The notes beneath the pieces were generated by a model that ran no database searches, was not told where the DNA came from, and worked only from the letters and a program-made list of their open reading frames with translations. 64,000 nt of DNA, from positions 626,001 to 690,000 of the forward strand of contig JADJUF010000007.1 of the NCBI GenBank assembly GCA_016717005.1, given 5' to 3'. A program made the translations under genes and the position numbers. Below, piece after piece: positions 41,213-51,180 of this stretch. The stretch is from Myxococcales bacterium. GTDB lineage: Bacteria > Myxococcota_A > Polyangia > Haliangiales > Haliangiaceae. How positions within the stretch are numbered: the first letter of the stretch is position 1; every line of letters begins with the position of its first letter.

Positions 41213-41494
41213 TCAGCGCTCCTCGCCGAACTTGTCCTCGACCAGCTTGGCCAGCGCCGCGACCGCGTCGGGCGCCTGCGGCCCCTTGGCCCGGATCACG
41301 ATCGTCGTCCCCTTCGACGCCACCAGCATGAGCACGCCCATGATGCTCTTGCCGTTGACCTCGTGCCCGTCCTTCTCGACGGTGACGTCGGACGGGAACT
41401 TGCCGGCGATCTGCACGAACTTGGTCGCGGCCCGGGCGTGGAGCCCGAGCTCGTTGGCGATCGTGATCGCTCGCTCAGCGTGGTCAATGGCCAT
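41213..41494 (-). CDS. ptsH: HPr phosphocarrier protein
   Basis: 93 residues from ATG 41494. The phosphoryl-accepting histidine is in NELGLHARAATKFVQIA (His 19), and the regulatory serine site is NGKSIMGVLMLVASKG, the sequence phosphorylated by HprK in other bacteria. It transfers phosphate from enzyme I to EIIA-Ntr (PtsN). Start chosen because MAIDHAERAITI lies directly upstream and the rapZ stop ends one base before it. The companion hprK gene in the operon makes Ser phosphorylation likely. Confidence 0.96.
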   Translation of the reverse strand: MAIDHAERAITIANELGLHARAATKFVQIAGKFPSDVTVEKDGHEVNGKSIMGVLMLVASKGTTIVIRAKGPQAPDAVAALAKLVEDKFGEER

Positions 41495-41495
41495 G

Positions 41496-42335
41496 TCATT
41501 CCCCTCGATCGACGTCACGGTGCCGGACCAGGATGTCCCAGTCGCCGCCGAGCCGCCGGCGCAGCTCCTCGACGATCGCGACCGACCGATGTCGGCCCCC
41601 CGTACACCCGACCGCCACGGTCACGTACAGCTTGCCCTCTTGCTGGAACTGCGGCAGCGAGAACCGCAGCAGGCTCTCGACCCGCTCGATCAGCTCCTCG
41701 CCCAGGGGCGAGGCGCACACGAACTTGGCGACGTCGGGATCGCGCCCGTCGAGGTGGGTCAGGGTCGGCTCGAAGTACGGGTTGGGCAGGAACCGCACGT
41801 CGAAGACCAGGTTGAACTCGATCGGCACGCCGTGCTTCCACCCGAACGACACCATCGTCACCGCCAGCTTGCCGGTGCCGCCGTAGCGATCCTGGATGAT
41901 CGCCTTGAACTGGTGGGTGTTGAGGTTCGAGGTGTCGACCACGGCCGCGCCGATCCGCAGCGTGGCCAGGAGCTCGCGGTCGCGGCGGATCCCGTCGGTG
42001 ACCTGATCGCCCGACAGCGGGTGGCGTCGACGGGTCTCGGAGAACCGCCGCACGAGCACGTCGTCCTTGGCGTCGAGGAACATCACCTCGAGCCGATGAC
42101 CGGCGCTGCGCAGCTTGGCCAGCTCGGCCTGCCAGGCGTGCAGGTACCGGCGCTGGCGCGAGTCGATCGCCACGGCGAGCTTGTCGGCCTGGCCGTCGCG
42201 GGCCAGCGACTCGACCAGCTCGGTCATGAACGTCACCGGCAGGTTGTCGACGCAGTAGTACTCGATGTCCTCGAGCGCGCGCAGCGCGGTCGACTTGCCC
42301 GCGCCCGACAGTCCGGTGACGACGACGATCTGCAT
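41496..42335 (-). CDS. rapZ: RapZ-type nucleotide-binding RNase adapter protein
   Basis: 279 residues. N-terminal P-loop GLSGAGKSTALRALEDIEYY and DNLPV, Walker B-like LEVMFLDAKDDVLVRRFSETRRRHPL, and the conserved C-terminal region TVAVGCTGGRHRSVAIVEEL. This is the YvcJ/RapZ family; in Escherichia coli it guides RNase E to the small RNA GlmZ and so controls glucosamine-6-phosphate synthase. Whether that role holds in this lineage is unknown. It lies 3 bp after hprK and 1 bp before ptsH, typical for the PTS-Ntr cluster. Confidence 0.95.
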   Translation of the reverse strand: MQIVVVTGLSGAGKSTALRALEDIEYYCVDNLPVTFMTELVESLARDGQADKLAVAIDSRQRRYLHAWQAELAKLRSAGHRLEVMFLDAKDDVLVRRFSETRRRHPLSGDQVTDGIRRDRELLATLRIGAAVVDTSNLNTHQFKAIIQDRYGGTGKLAVTMVSFGWKHGVPIEFNLVFDVRFLPNPYFEPTLTHLDGRDPDVAKFVCASPLGEELIERVESLLRFSLPQFQQEGKLYVTVAVGCTGGRHRSVAIVEELRRRLGGDWDILVRHRDVDRGE

Positions 42336-42338
42336 CGC

Positions 42339-43303
<965 letters not shown>

Positions 43304-43304
<1 letters not shown>

Positions 43305-43765
43305 CAGTACTTGGCGTCTTCCTCGGCGATCACCGCGAACATGCCGTCGGCGTCGGGCGCGTCGAGCAGCCGCTTGCGGAAGCCGTGATCCTTGAAGACG
43401 CGGCTGATGCGCGCGAGCGCCTTCAGGTGCGCCCCGGTCGACGACTCCGGCGCGACCAGCACGAAGAACAGGAAGGTCGGCTGCTTGTCCATCGCGTCGA
43501 AGTCGACGCCGTCCCGGATCCGGCCCAGGCACGCCACGATCTCGGTGACGCTGCTGAGCTTGCCGTGGGGGATGGCGACGCCCTCGCCGATCGCGGTCGA
43601 CGCCAGCTGCTCGCGATCGATCAGCACACGGGTCAGGCTCGCGCGATCGATGCGCGGGTGCTGGGCGGCGATGTGCGCGGCCAGCTCCTCGAGGATGGCG
43701 CGCTTGCCGACCCCGGCCAGGGCCGGCACGATCATGTCGCGCCCGATCAGATCGACGATCTTCAT
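43304..43765 (-). CDS. ptsN: PTS-Ntr EIIA protein
   Basis: 153 residues, fructose/mannitol-type EIIA fold. Phosphohistidine in GEGVAIPHGKLSSV (His about 68), the conserved THR segment RASLTRVLIDREQLASTAIG and FFVLVAPESSTGAHLKAL. In proteobacteria PtsN acts as a regulator (potassium transport, sensor kinases, nitrogen metabolism), not in sugar uptake. The stop overlaps the hprK start; the start is 176 bp after hpf, so an additional internal promoter is possible. Confidence 0.94.
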
Positions 43766-43941
43766 GGCTCGGTGGCGCCCACCCTATCACGGGCGCGGGC
43801 CGCGCACAGGAACCGCGGCGGCCACCAATCGATCGCGCCACGGCGGCGGCCGGGGCCTCCGCCCGGGCCTCCGCCCCCCTCGCACACCCTCCGGCGCCGT
43901 CGCCACCGATCGGCGGGCGCAAGGCCCGCCGCCCAACGAGC

Positions 43942-44523
43942 TCAGGCGCTGGCGGGGGTCTCGATCAGGCCGTACTTGCCGTCGTCGCGCCGGTAGACCA
44001 CCGAGATCCGCCCCTCGGCCTCGGTCGACCGGAACACCAGCACCGTCTCGTGCGCCAGGTTCAGCTGGGCGATCGCGTCCGAGACCGTCATCGGGTTGGC
44101 GTGGAACGACTCGGTCCGCTCGACCGAGTACGCCGGCGGCTCGGGCGGGTTGGTCGCCGGCTCCGCGTGGGCGAAGGCCTCCTCGACGATCGAGTGCGAC
44201 CACGGCAGCGGCTCGACGTGGTGCGGGCGGACCCGCTGCTCCTCGACCTTGCCCTTGTACCGGCGGACCTGGCGCTCGATCTTCGCGATGACCAGGTCGA
44301 CCGAGGAGTACATGTTCTCGGTGGTCTCGTGGCCGGCGACGGTCAGCCCGTTGTGCAGCTGGAAGTTGACGTCGACGCGATGGTTGTGACGCTCCGTCGA
44401 GAACACGACGTGACAGCCGATCGGATCGGGCAGGTACTTGCGCACCCGATCCATGCGCTCACGCGCGTACGACTTGAGGGCCTCCGAGGGTTCCATGTGC
44501 CGGAACACGACCGAGAACTGCAT
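43942..44523 (-). CDS. hpf: Ribosome hibernation promoting factor, long form
   Basis: 193 residues from ATG 44523, with GGAGG five bases upstream. The N-terminal HPF/YfiA domain starts MQFSVVFRHMEPSEALKSYA and contains RKYLPDPIGCHVVFS, NHRVDVNFQL and KIERQVRRYKGK. After a linker the C-terminal dimerisation domain has PMTVSDAIAQLNLAHETVLV and VVYRRDDGKYGLIE. Long-form HPF joins two 70S ribosomes into 100S dimers during starvation. It heads the PTS-Ntr operon as in many proteobacteria, but rpoN, its usual upstream neighbour, is 12.5 kb away here. Confidence 0.95.
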   Translation of the reverse strand: MQFSVVFRHMEPSEALKSYARERMDRVRKYLPDPIGCHVVFSTERHNHRVDVNFQLHNGLTVAGHETTENMYSSVDLVIAKIERQVRRYKGKVEEQRVRPHHVEPLPWSHSIVEEAFAHAEPATNPPEPPAYSVERTESFHANPMTVSDAIAQLNLAHETVLVFRSTEAEGRISVVYRRDDGKYGLIETPASA

Positions 44524-44719
44524 TTGACCTCCGTGCCTTGGTTCGATCACCAGTGTAACGCCGCGCGCGCGACGCGAAAGGCGGCATCGTCGATAGTTCG
44601 TCACCTCGACGTCATCTCGTGGCGACGAGACGAGTAGCCGGCCGGCGCCCTTCCCTCGTCGGGCCCCCGGCGCTACGATCTCGCGCGGCAGGGGCGCACG
44701 AAGGCGAGGCCGGCGCGGG

Positions 44720-44996
44720 GCTTGTCCTCGCGACCTCTTCGGTCGAGCGCCAGGTCGACGCGCCCAGCGTCTCGCGTCGCGGGTTGGGGCCCGATCGGGG
44801 CGTGCCCCCGAGAGACCGACCTGGTCTCGATGAGCCCCCGAGGCCTGGCGACAGCCCCCCCTGAAGACTCAGAGCTTGTCAGTTTTTCGGTCGAGCACCG
44901 AGCCGCGCGCCGGGAGTCTCGCGTCTCGGAGGGGAGGCTCGTCGGGGCTTGCCCCCGACGAGGGGAGGCCTGGCGACAGGCCTCCCTGAAGACTCA
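44720..44996 (-). repeat. Two diverged copies of the dispersed hairpin repeat, inverted
   Basis: On the minus strand this reads like the 11.9-kb array: the core GACGCGAGACTCCCGGCGC, then GGTGCTCGACCGAAAAAC, then GACAAGCTCTGAGTCTTCAG, hairpin, then a second, more diverged copy to about 44720. Hairpins are strong: CTCGTCGGGG / CCCCGACGAG (44938-44962) and GGAGGCCTG / CAGGCCTCC (44964-44985). The copy abuts the crp-like gene so closely that its first bases include that gene's stop codon. Everything else between 44524 and 44993 is non-coding. Confidence 0.75.
44964..44985 (-). terminator. Hairpin just after the Crp-like gene
   Basis: Nine-bp perfect stem GGAGGCCTG / CAGGCCTCC with a GCGA loop, starting 9 bp after the stop at 44994 on the minus strand. 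A second ten-bp hairpin follows at once. There is no T run, so a classical intrinsic terminator is uncertain; it may protect the 3' end of the transcript. It belongs to the dispersed repeat. Confidence 0.4.
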
Positions 44997-45683
44997 GAAC
45001 AGCGCGCGCAGCGCGGTCAGGTCCGACAGGATGACCTTGCGGCCGTCGGTGACGATCAGCCGCTTGCGCTTGAACTGCGACAGCGTCAACGACACGGTCT
45101 CGCGGGTCGACCCGATCAGGTTGGCCAGCTCCTGGTGGGTGATCTTCATCGCCACCAGCTTGCCGCGGACGTCGTCGACGCCGTACTCGTCGGCGAGCAG
45201 GAGCAGCTGCTCGGCCAGCTTGGCCGAGACGTCGCGGAACACCAGCGCCTCGAGCTTGTTCTCGAGCTCGTGGCGGCGGGTGATCACCGCGCGCGCGACC
45301 GCGGTGGCGAGCGCCGCGCTCGACAGCAGGATGCGCTCGAAGTCGGCCTTGTCGACCTCGGCCAGGAGCGCGTTCTCGACCGCCTCGGCCATCTCGGTGC
45401 GGGCGGCGACGCCGATGAGGCAGCTCTCGCCGAACATGTCGGCCGGGCCGCAGTAGCCCAGCGTCAGCGACTTGCCGTCGCGGGTCACCTTGCAGATCTT
45501 CAGGCGCCCGCCGCAGACGAAGAACAGCGAGCGGCTCGGATCGCCGGGCAGGTAGACCACGTCGCGGCGCCGCACCTCGCGCAGCTCCACCTTCTCGGCG
45601 AGCCGGGCCAGGACGTCCGGGCCGGCCTCGGCGAGGACCGCGACCTTCTTCAGGTACCACAGCGTCCGCTTCGGATCGGTCAC
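44994..45683 (-). CDS. Crp/Fnr-family transcription regulator
   Basis: 229 residues from GTG 45683. The N-terminal cyclic-nucleotide-binding fold has VVYLPGDPSRSLFFVCGGRL and MFGESCLIG. The C-terminal winged helix-turn-helix has MKITHQELANLIGSTRETVS and LTLSQFKRKRLIVTD, the classic Crp recognition region. The cAMP-contact positions are not clearly conserved and no FNR-type Cys cluster is visible, so the signal is unknown. Its GTG overlaps the stop of the upstream CPBP protease gene (GTGA), implying coupled translation. Confidence 0.9.
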   Translation of the reverse strand: MTDPKRTLWYLKKVAVLAEAGPDVLARLAEKVELREVRRRDVVYLPGDPSRSLFFVCGGRLKICKVTRDGKSLTLGYCGPADMFGESCLIGVAARTEMAEAVENALLAEVDKADFERILLSSAALATAVARAVITRRHELENKLEALVFRDVSAKLAEQLLLLADEYGVDDVRGKLVAMKITHQELANLIGSTRETVSLTLSQFKRKRLIVTDGRKVILSDLTALRALF

Positions 45684-46510
45684 GGCCGCAACGTACCAGA
45701 ACCGCGCCGGGCCGGGGGCGCGAACGGCCCGGGGCTGCGCCAGGCGATCGCGAAGCCGCCGAGCGACAGCGCCGCGGCCCCGGCGATCATGAGCCACGGG
45801 TCGCGCTCGACGGCGCGGGCCAGCGCCGGCACCAGCCGTAACCCGAGCAGCGCGACGATCAGGTTGTTGGTGGCGTGCAGCGCGATCGCCGGCCAGATCG
45901 AGCGGGCCCGGGCCGCGAGCGCACCCGCCACCGCGCCGAGGATCGCGGTCGCGACCATCCGCGCCGGCTCGAGGTGCAGGAGCGCGAACACCAGCGTCGA
46001 CAGCGCGATCGCCAGCCCGCGCCCGAGCCGCGGCGTCAGCCCGCCGGCGAGCAGCCCGCGGTGGGTCAGCTCCTCGCTCACCGCCGGCACGATCACCATC
46101 GTGATCATCACGACCGCCACGCTGGGCTGGTCGGCGAACAGCGCGGTCGACCAGGCCCGGACCTCGTGCTCGCGCTCGGTCAGCCGCACCACCGGCGCCG
46201 CGGCGTGGAGCGCCAGCAGCCACAGCCCGGCGCCGCACACGATCGCGCCGACCACCGCGCCCGCCCGCGGCCGCGTCAGCCCCAGGTGCGCGCGATCGAC
46301 CTCGTGCACGCGCGCGATCGCCAGCGGCACCAGGCCGAGCCCGACCGCCAGGGCGATCGCGCCCGAGACGCGATCGGTGCCGATCAGGATCGCGACGCCG
46401 TACATGGTCGCGATCGCCAGCGCGTAGGTCGCCAGGGTCGTGCCCAGCGTCAACGGCTCGCCGGGCCCGTGGTACAAGCGTCGGGTGAAGTTCTGGGTCG
46501 GGCTCGCCAT
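45680..46510 (-). CDS. CPBP-family intramembrane metalloprotease
   Basis: About 276 residues with 7-8 hydrophobic segments. Motif 1 is SEELTHRGLLAGG (EExxxR), motif 2 FALLHLEP (FxxxH) and motif 3 ALHATNNLIVALLG (HxxxN), all three CPBP/Rce1-like glutamic-protease motifs. Roles in other bacteria include signal or peptide processing and self-immunity to bacteriocins; the target here is unknown. ATG 46510 overlaps the start of the divergent gene by 26 bp; TTG 46477 is an alternative that would remove most of that. Its stop overlaps the Crp-like start, so protease and regulator are made together. Confidence 0.8.
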   Translation of the reverse strand: MASPTQNFTRRLYHGPGEPLTLGTTLATYALAIATMYGVAILIGTDRVSGAIALAVGLGLVPLAIARVHEVDRAHLGLTRPRAGAVVGAIVCGAGLWLLALHAAAPVVRLTEREHEVRAWSTALFADQPSVAVVMITMVIVPAVSEELTHRGLLAGGLTPRLGRGLAIALSTLVFALLHLEPARMVATAILGAVAGALAARARSIWPAIALHATNNLIVALLGLRLVPALARAVERDPWLMIAGAAALSLGGFAIAWRSPGPFAPPARRGSGTLRP

Positions 46511-47087
46511 CGGCGCTGCGCTCGGCGCGAGCGCAATGTACCTCGGCCTGAAGCGGCCATGGCGCGGCGCGCCCGCCCCACCGCCGGTGGCCGCGATCGC
46601 ACCGCCGCCGGTCGACGCCGGCGTGGCGCCGACCGGCAAGAAGAAGCGCGGCAAGCGCGTCGCGACGACGTCGTCCGCGGGCGGCGCGGCCGAGCGCGAG
46701 GTCGACGACGACGTGGTCCTGACCGACGCCGATCGCAAGGTCGAGTGGCGCGGCGACGCGGTCGCGGCGCCGCCGCGGCTGATCGACATGGAGGCCGCGG
46801 ACGCGCGCGCGCTCGACGACGACGAGATCGCCGCGGGCATCGCCGGCGGCTCGCGGGCGGTGGTCGACTGCATCAAGGACGCCGCCGGCCCGGCGCCGCT
46901 GTCGGGCGAGGTCACGCTGAAGATGCTGGTCGGCGGCGACGGGCGGGTCACGAAGGCCCGGGTCCGCGCGGCGGTCTACCTGCACGAGCACGGTCTCACG
47001 GCCTGCGCCCGGCGCGCTGCGCGCGGCTTCAGCTTCGCGGCGACCGGCGCGCCCACGGTCGTGACCGCGCCGTTCTACCTCAACTGA
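46485..47087 (+). CDS. AgmX/PglI C-terminal domain protein, membrane-anchored
   Basis: 200 residues from GTG 46485 (VKFWVGLAIGAALGASAMYL is the anchor). A Pro/Ala linker and a basic patch (GKKKRGKR) lead to a C-terminal domain with IAAGIAGGSRAVVDCIKDAA, GEVTLKMLVGGDGRVTKARV and CARRAARGFSF. This resembles the TonB-type C-terminal domain found in myxobacterial AgmX/PglI gliding and social-motility proteins. Two Cys flank the domain and may bond. A motility or envelope-transduction role is suggested only by similarity. It converges with the PilZ gene. Confidence 0.65.
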   Translation: MKFWVGLAIGAALGASAMYLGLKRPWRGAPAPPPVAAIAPPPVDAGVAPTGKKKRGKRVATTSSAGGAAEREVDDDVVLTDADRKVEWRGDAVAAPPRLIDMEAADARALDDDEIAAGIAGGSRAVVDCIKDAAGPAPLSGEVTLKMLVGGDGRVTKARVRAAVYLHEHGLTACARRAARGFSFAATGAPTVVTAPFYLN

Positions 47088-47177
47088 CCGACCGGCCCCC
47101 GTCGCCGACCGCGGCGCGCGCGCCCGCTCCGCCGCGCGGCGCAGATCGCCCACGCGCGCGGGGCGTGCCGTCGTGGG

Positions 47178-49300
47178 TTACTGCATCCAGTCCGGCGTCG
47201 GACCTGCGGTGCCGCTGCCGGTCCCCGAGCCCGAGCCTGTCGGCGGCTTGGCCGACCCCGAGCCGCTGCCCGTCGCCGAGCCCGTGCCCGTGCCGGTCCC
47301 CGTCGGCGGCTTGGCCGAGCCCGTGCCGCTGCCCGTCGCCGAGCCCGTGCCGGTGGCGGAGCCGGCCCCGGTTCCTGTCGGTGGCTTGGCCGAGCCGGTC
47401 CCCGTGCCGGTCCCCGAGCCGGTGCCGGTGCCCGTGCCGGTCGGCGTCGCCGAGCCCGAGCCGGACCCCGTGCCCGTGCCGGTCGGCGTCGCCGAGCCGA
47501 GCCCGAGCCCGAGCCCGAGCCCGTGCCCGTGCCGGTCCCCGCGCCCGAGCCCGAGCCGGTCCCGGTGGGCGTCGCCGAGCCCGAGCCCGAGCCCGTGCTC
47601 GAACCCGAGCCCGAGCCCGTGTCCGAGCCGCTGTCGGAGCCGGCCGAGGACCCGGAGCCGCTGCCGGCGGTGCGCACCGCCAGCTCGCCGTTCGCGGTCG
47701 CGGCCAGCACGTCGCCCTCGACGGCGAAGTCGCCGGTCGCGATCTGCCCCGTCCACGGCGAGAAGCCGCGCTTGCGCAGGTAGACCCGCACGACGCTCTT
47801 GGCCGCCTGGGCCCGCGTCAACGGGACGTCGGCCGGCGTGACCTTGCCGGTGCTGACGCCGTCGATCGCGATGTCGGCGCCGGCCGGGGTCGAGGTCACG
47901 TGGATGAGCTTCGACATCACCTCGAGCTTGGCGCTCGCGGTCTTGTCACCGCCGGTGACCTGCAGCTCGCTGGTGAGGAACCCGGGCGCGCTGATCCGGA
48001 TCGTGAACGCCTTGCCGACCTCGAGGTCGGCGGTGAACGGCACCGGGCCGCTCGCGCCGGTCTCGACCACCTCGACGGTGGCGTTGGGCACGTTGGCCTT
48101 GATGACGGTCGGCTCGGTCTCCACCTCCACCGCCGCGTCGGGCGCGAGCTCGGCGGCGTCGGCCGGTGCGACCGCCGCGTCGGGCGCGATCGCGGCGACC
48201 TGGCTGCCGGACGCGGTGCCCGCGGTCGGAGCCTCGGCGGGCCCGGCGTGCTTGCGCAGGACGAAGAACCAGACGCCGGCGGCGACGATCGCGGCCAGCA
48301 GCAGCCCGATGACCACGGCCGAGGCACCCTTCGACGACGTCGTCGGGATTGCGGTCGGCTCCGCGGGCGTCGCCGTGGCCTTGGCCGGGACGATCGGCGC
48401 CTTCGCCGCCGTGGCCGGCGCGGCGACCGCCGCGGGCCGGGACGCGGCCGCCTTGGCCGCGGCGATCGCCGGCTCGTCGGGCGGCGGGGTCGCGGGCGTG
48501 GCCACCGGCGCGGGCGGCGCCACCGGCACCGGCACCGCGTGGATCGGCGCGGTCACCGCCTGCGCGGCCGGGGCCTCGGTCGGCTCGGTCGCGGCGATGG
48601 CGCGCGGCGTCGCCCGGGGCGGCGGCTCCGCAGCCGGCGTCGGAGCTGGCGCGGGCGTCGGCATCGGCGCCGCCGTGGCGGCGACCAGCTCCTCGAGCGA
48701 GCGCACCTTGGTGGCCTCCTCGAAGGTCTCCTCGGGGAACTCGTCGGCGTCGCTGTGGAACGGCATCGGCCGCGGCAGCGGCGTGTTGTCGGTCCGCTCG
48801 TCGGCGAAGCCCGCCTTCGACGGGGCCATCTGCCCGAGCTTGGGCTTCGGCTCGCCGGCGAGCGCGCCCATCAGCGGCGACGGCGCGACCCGCGTCGGCG
48901 CGTCCATGAAGTTCTTGTTCGGCGGCGGCTCGGTGATCGGGGCCTGCCCCGAGGGGTGCCGCGCCTTCTCGGCCAGGATGCGATCGAGGATCGGCTGGCT
49001 GCCGTCGCCGAGGCGATCGAACCGAACCCCCATGCCGGGCGCGGCGTTGGGCCGGGTGGGATCGTTCTCGCGGGTCCAGACGACCGTGCCGTCACCGGTG
49101 ATGAGCGGCGTGGCGTCGCGGAGCTGGAACTCGAACCGCATCTGGGTGCCGACGGCCAGCGGCTCCTTGGTGCGGATGAAGATCCCGCCGGGGCTCACGT
49201 CGGCCGCGTACCGCTCGATGAACTGATCGAGGGTCGCGCTCTTGAACTTGATCTTCAGCGTGACGGGAGCGCGCTTGGCTTGACGGGTGTTTGGATCCAC
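47178..49300 (-). CDS. PilZ-PEGA transmembrane protein with Gly/Ser/Thr repeat tail (one frame break)
   Basis: About 707 residues. Start GTG 49300 with GGAG eight bases upstream. The N-terminal PilZ domain (about 1-110) has RQAKR and DVSPGG, both elements of the c-di-GMP-binding motif. An Ala/Pro-rich linker follows, then one transmembrane segment (VVIGLLLAAIVAAGVWFFVL, about 325-345) and a PEGA domain (LIHVTSTPAGADIAIDGVST). The last 170 residues are tandem SG/TG repeats with periodic SAKPPTG and SATPTG units, ending SGTAGPTPDWMQ. Near 47497 one C is missing compared with the repeat unit; without repair the frame becomes Arg-rich and runs to 47075. The protein could link c-di-GMP level to an extracytoplasmic function. 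Confidence 0.75.
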
Positions 49301-49392
49301 CAGGGTTCTCCAGAATTCGACCGGCCATGTCCGATCTGCGGCGGGGACCGTCGCTCGGATCGCAACGCGTCGATATGTTTCATCTTAGGAGC

Positions 49393-51171
49393 ATGACCCG
49401 CGAGATTGCAATGAACACGGCCCGCGAGCGCACGGGCGATCGCCGCGCCCACCCTCGCCCACACGCGCGCGGCGCCCGGGCCGCGATCGCCGTGGTCGCC
49501 CTGCTGGCGGTCGCCCGCCCGGCGCGCTCGGCCTACGGCCCGCCGCTCACCTCGCGAACCGGCGCCGTCGCTGCGGACGACCCCACGGCCAGCGCGGTCG
49601 GCGCCGCGGTCCTCGGCGACGGCGGCAACGCCATGGACGCCGCGGTCGCGACCGTGCTCGCGCTCGGGGTCGTCAACCCGACCTCGTCCGGGATCGGTGG
49701 CGGCGGGTTCGCGATCGTCTACGACGCCGCGTCCGGCCAGACCGTCGCCCTCGACTTCCGCGAGGTCGCGCCGGCGGCGCTGGACCCCGGCGACTTCGTC
49801 CGCGACGGCGCGATCGACCCGAACCTGGCGCGCCGCGGGGGCCTGGCCGTGGGCGTCCCCGGCGAGGTCGCCGGCCTCGCGCTGATGTCGCAGCGGTTCG
49901 GACGCCTCAGCTGGCGCCGCGTGGTGGCGCCATCGGTGCGGCTGGCGCGCGACGGCTACGCGACCAGCTGGTTCTTCGCCCAGGCCGCGGCGCGCGTGGC
50001 CCCCGACCTGCCGGACGAGCCGGCCTATCTCCCGCTGCGCGCGCTGCTCACCGAGGACGGCGCGCCGCGCCGCTGGGGGCAGCCGATGGCGCGCCCGGCG
50101 CTGGCGGCCACGCTCGCGGCGCTCGCGACCGATCCCCGGGCGCTGGCCGTCGGGCCGATCGCCGACGACATCGTCGCCACGGCGGCGGCCGCCGGCGGGG
50201 TGCTGACCGCGGCTGATCTGGCGGACTACGTCGTCGCCGAGCGCGCGCCGCTGCGCGGCTCGTGGCACGGGCTCGAGCTCGCGACCATGCCGATCCCGTC
50301 GTCGGGCGGCGCCGTGCTCCTCGAGGCCCTCGCGCTGCTCGATCGCGCGAAGGTCGACCTCCCGCGCCTGGGGCCAGGCTCGTCCGCGGCGCTGCACCTG
50401 ATCGCCGAGGCCGCCAAGCACGGGTTCGCGGATCGCGCGCGCGCCCTCGGCGACACCGACGCGGGCCGCGCCGCCGCCGCCGCGATGCTCGAGCCCAAGC
50501 GCCTCGACGCGCTGGCCCGGACGCTCGCGCCCGATCACACGCTGCCGAGCGCGCGCTACGGCGAGCCGGCGCCGGTCGTGACCCACGGCCCGGGCGGCAC
50601 CAGCCACGTGTGCGTGATCGATCGCGACGGCAACGCCGTGTCGCTCACGACCACGGTCAACGGCTACTACGGCAGCAAGCTGGTCACCGCCGGCGGCGTC
50701 GTGCTCAACAACCAGATGGACGACTTCGCGCTCGCCGCCGACACGTCGAACATGTTCGGCCTGCGCCAGGGCGCCGAGAACCTGGTCGGCCCGGGCAAGC
50801 GGCCGCTGTCGTCGATGACGCCGGTGCTGGTGTTCGAAGGCGGCAAGGTGGTCGGCTGCGTCGGCGGCTCGGGCGGCCCGCGGATCATCTCGAACGTGCT
50901 GCAGGTGCTCCTGGGGATGTTCGCGTTCGACCTCGACCCGCGGGCCGCCGTCGGCGCGCCGCGGGTCCACCACCAGTGGCTGCCCGACGTGCTCACCGTC
51001 GAGGCCGACCTGCCCGCCGACGTCCGCGACGGCCTGACCGCGCGCGGCCACACCGTCGTGATCAGCCCGTCGCCGACCGCGGTCCAGGTGTTGCGGGTCC
51101 GGCCCGATGGCGTCATCGAGGCCGCCAGCGACCCGCGCAAGAACGGGGCGCCGGCGGCGCCGGCGCGGTAG
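49393..51171 (+). CDS. ggt: Gamma-glutamyltransferase (glutathione hydrolase)
   Basis: 592 residues. N-terminal Sec signal (AAIAVVALLAVARPARSAYG). The large subunit has DGGNAMDAAVATVLALGVVN, SGIGGGGFAIVYDA and FREVAP. The autoprocessing site and catalytic Thr are in GPGGTSHVCVIDRDGNAVSL (Thr about 402), and the small subunit ends with MTPVLVFEGGKVV and GGSGGPRIISNVLQ, which includes the conserved Gly-Gly-Ser-Gly-Gly. It cleaves gamma-glutamyl bonds of glutathione in the periplasm. ATG 49393 is used (AGGAG two bases upstream); ATG 49411 is possible. Starts 92 bp from the divergent PilZ gene. Confidence 0.93.
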   Translation: MTREIAMNTARERTGDRRAHPRPHARGARAAIAVVALLAVARPARSAYGPPLTSRTGAVAADDPTASAVGAAVLGDGGNAMDAAVATVLALGVVNPTSSGIGGGGFAIVYDAASGQTVALDFREVAPAALDPGDFVRDGAIDPNLARRGGLAVGVPGEVAGLALMSQRFGRLSWRRVVAPSVRLARDGYATSWFFAQAAARVAPDLPDEPAYLPLRALLTEDGAPRRWGQPMARPALAATLAALATDPRALAVGPIADDIVATAAAAGGVLTAADLADYVVAERAPLRGSWHGLELATMPIPSSGGAVLLEALALLDRAKVDLPRLGPGSSAALHLIAEAAKHGFADRARALGDTDAGRAAAAAMLEPKRLDALARTLAPDHTLPSARYGEPAPVVTHGPGGTSHVCVIDRDGNAVSLTTTVNGYYGSKLVTAGGVVLNNQMDDFALAADTSNMFGLRQGAENLVGPGKRPLSSMTPVLVFEGGKVVGCVGGSGGPRIISNVLQVLLGMFAFDLDPRAAVGAPRVHHQWLPDVLTVEADLPADVRDGLTARGHTVVISPSPTAVQVLRVRPDGVIEAASDPRKNGAPAAPAR

Positions 51172-51180
51172 GCTCGGCCC

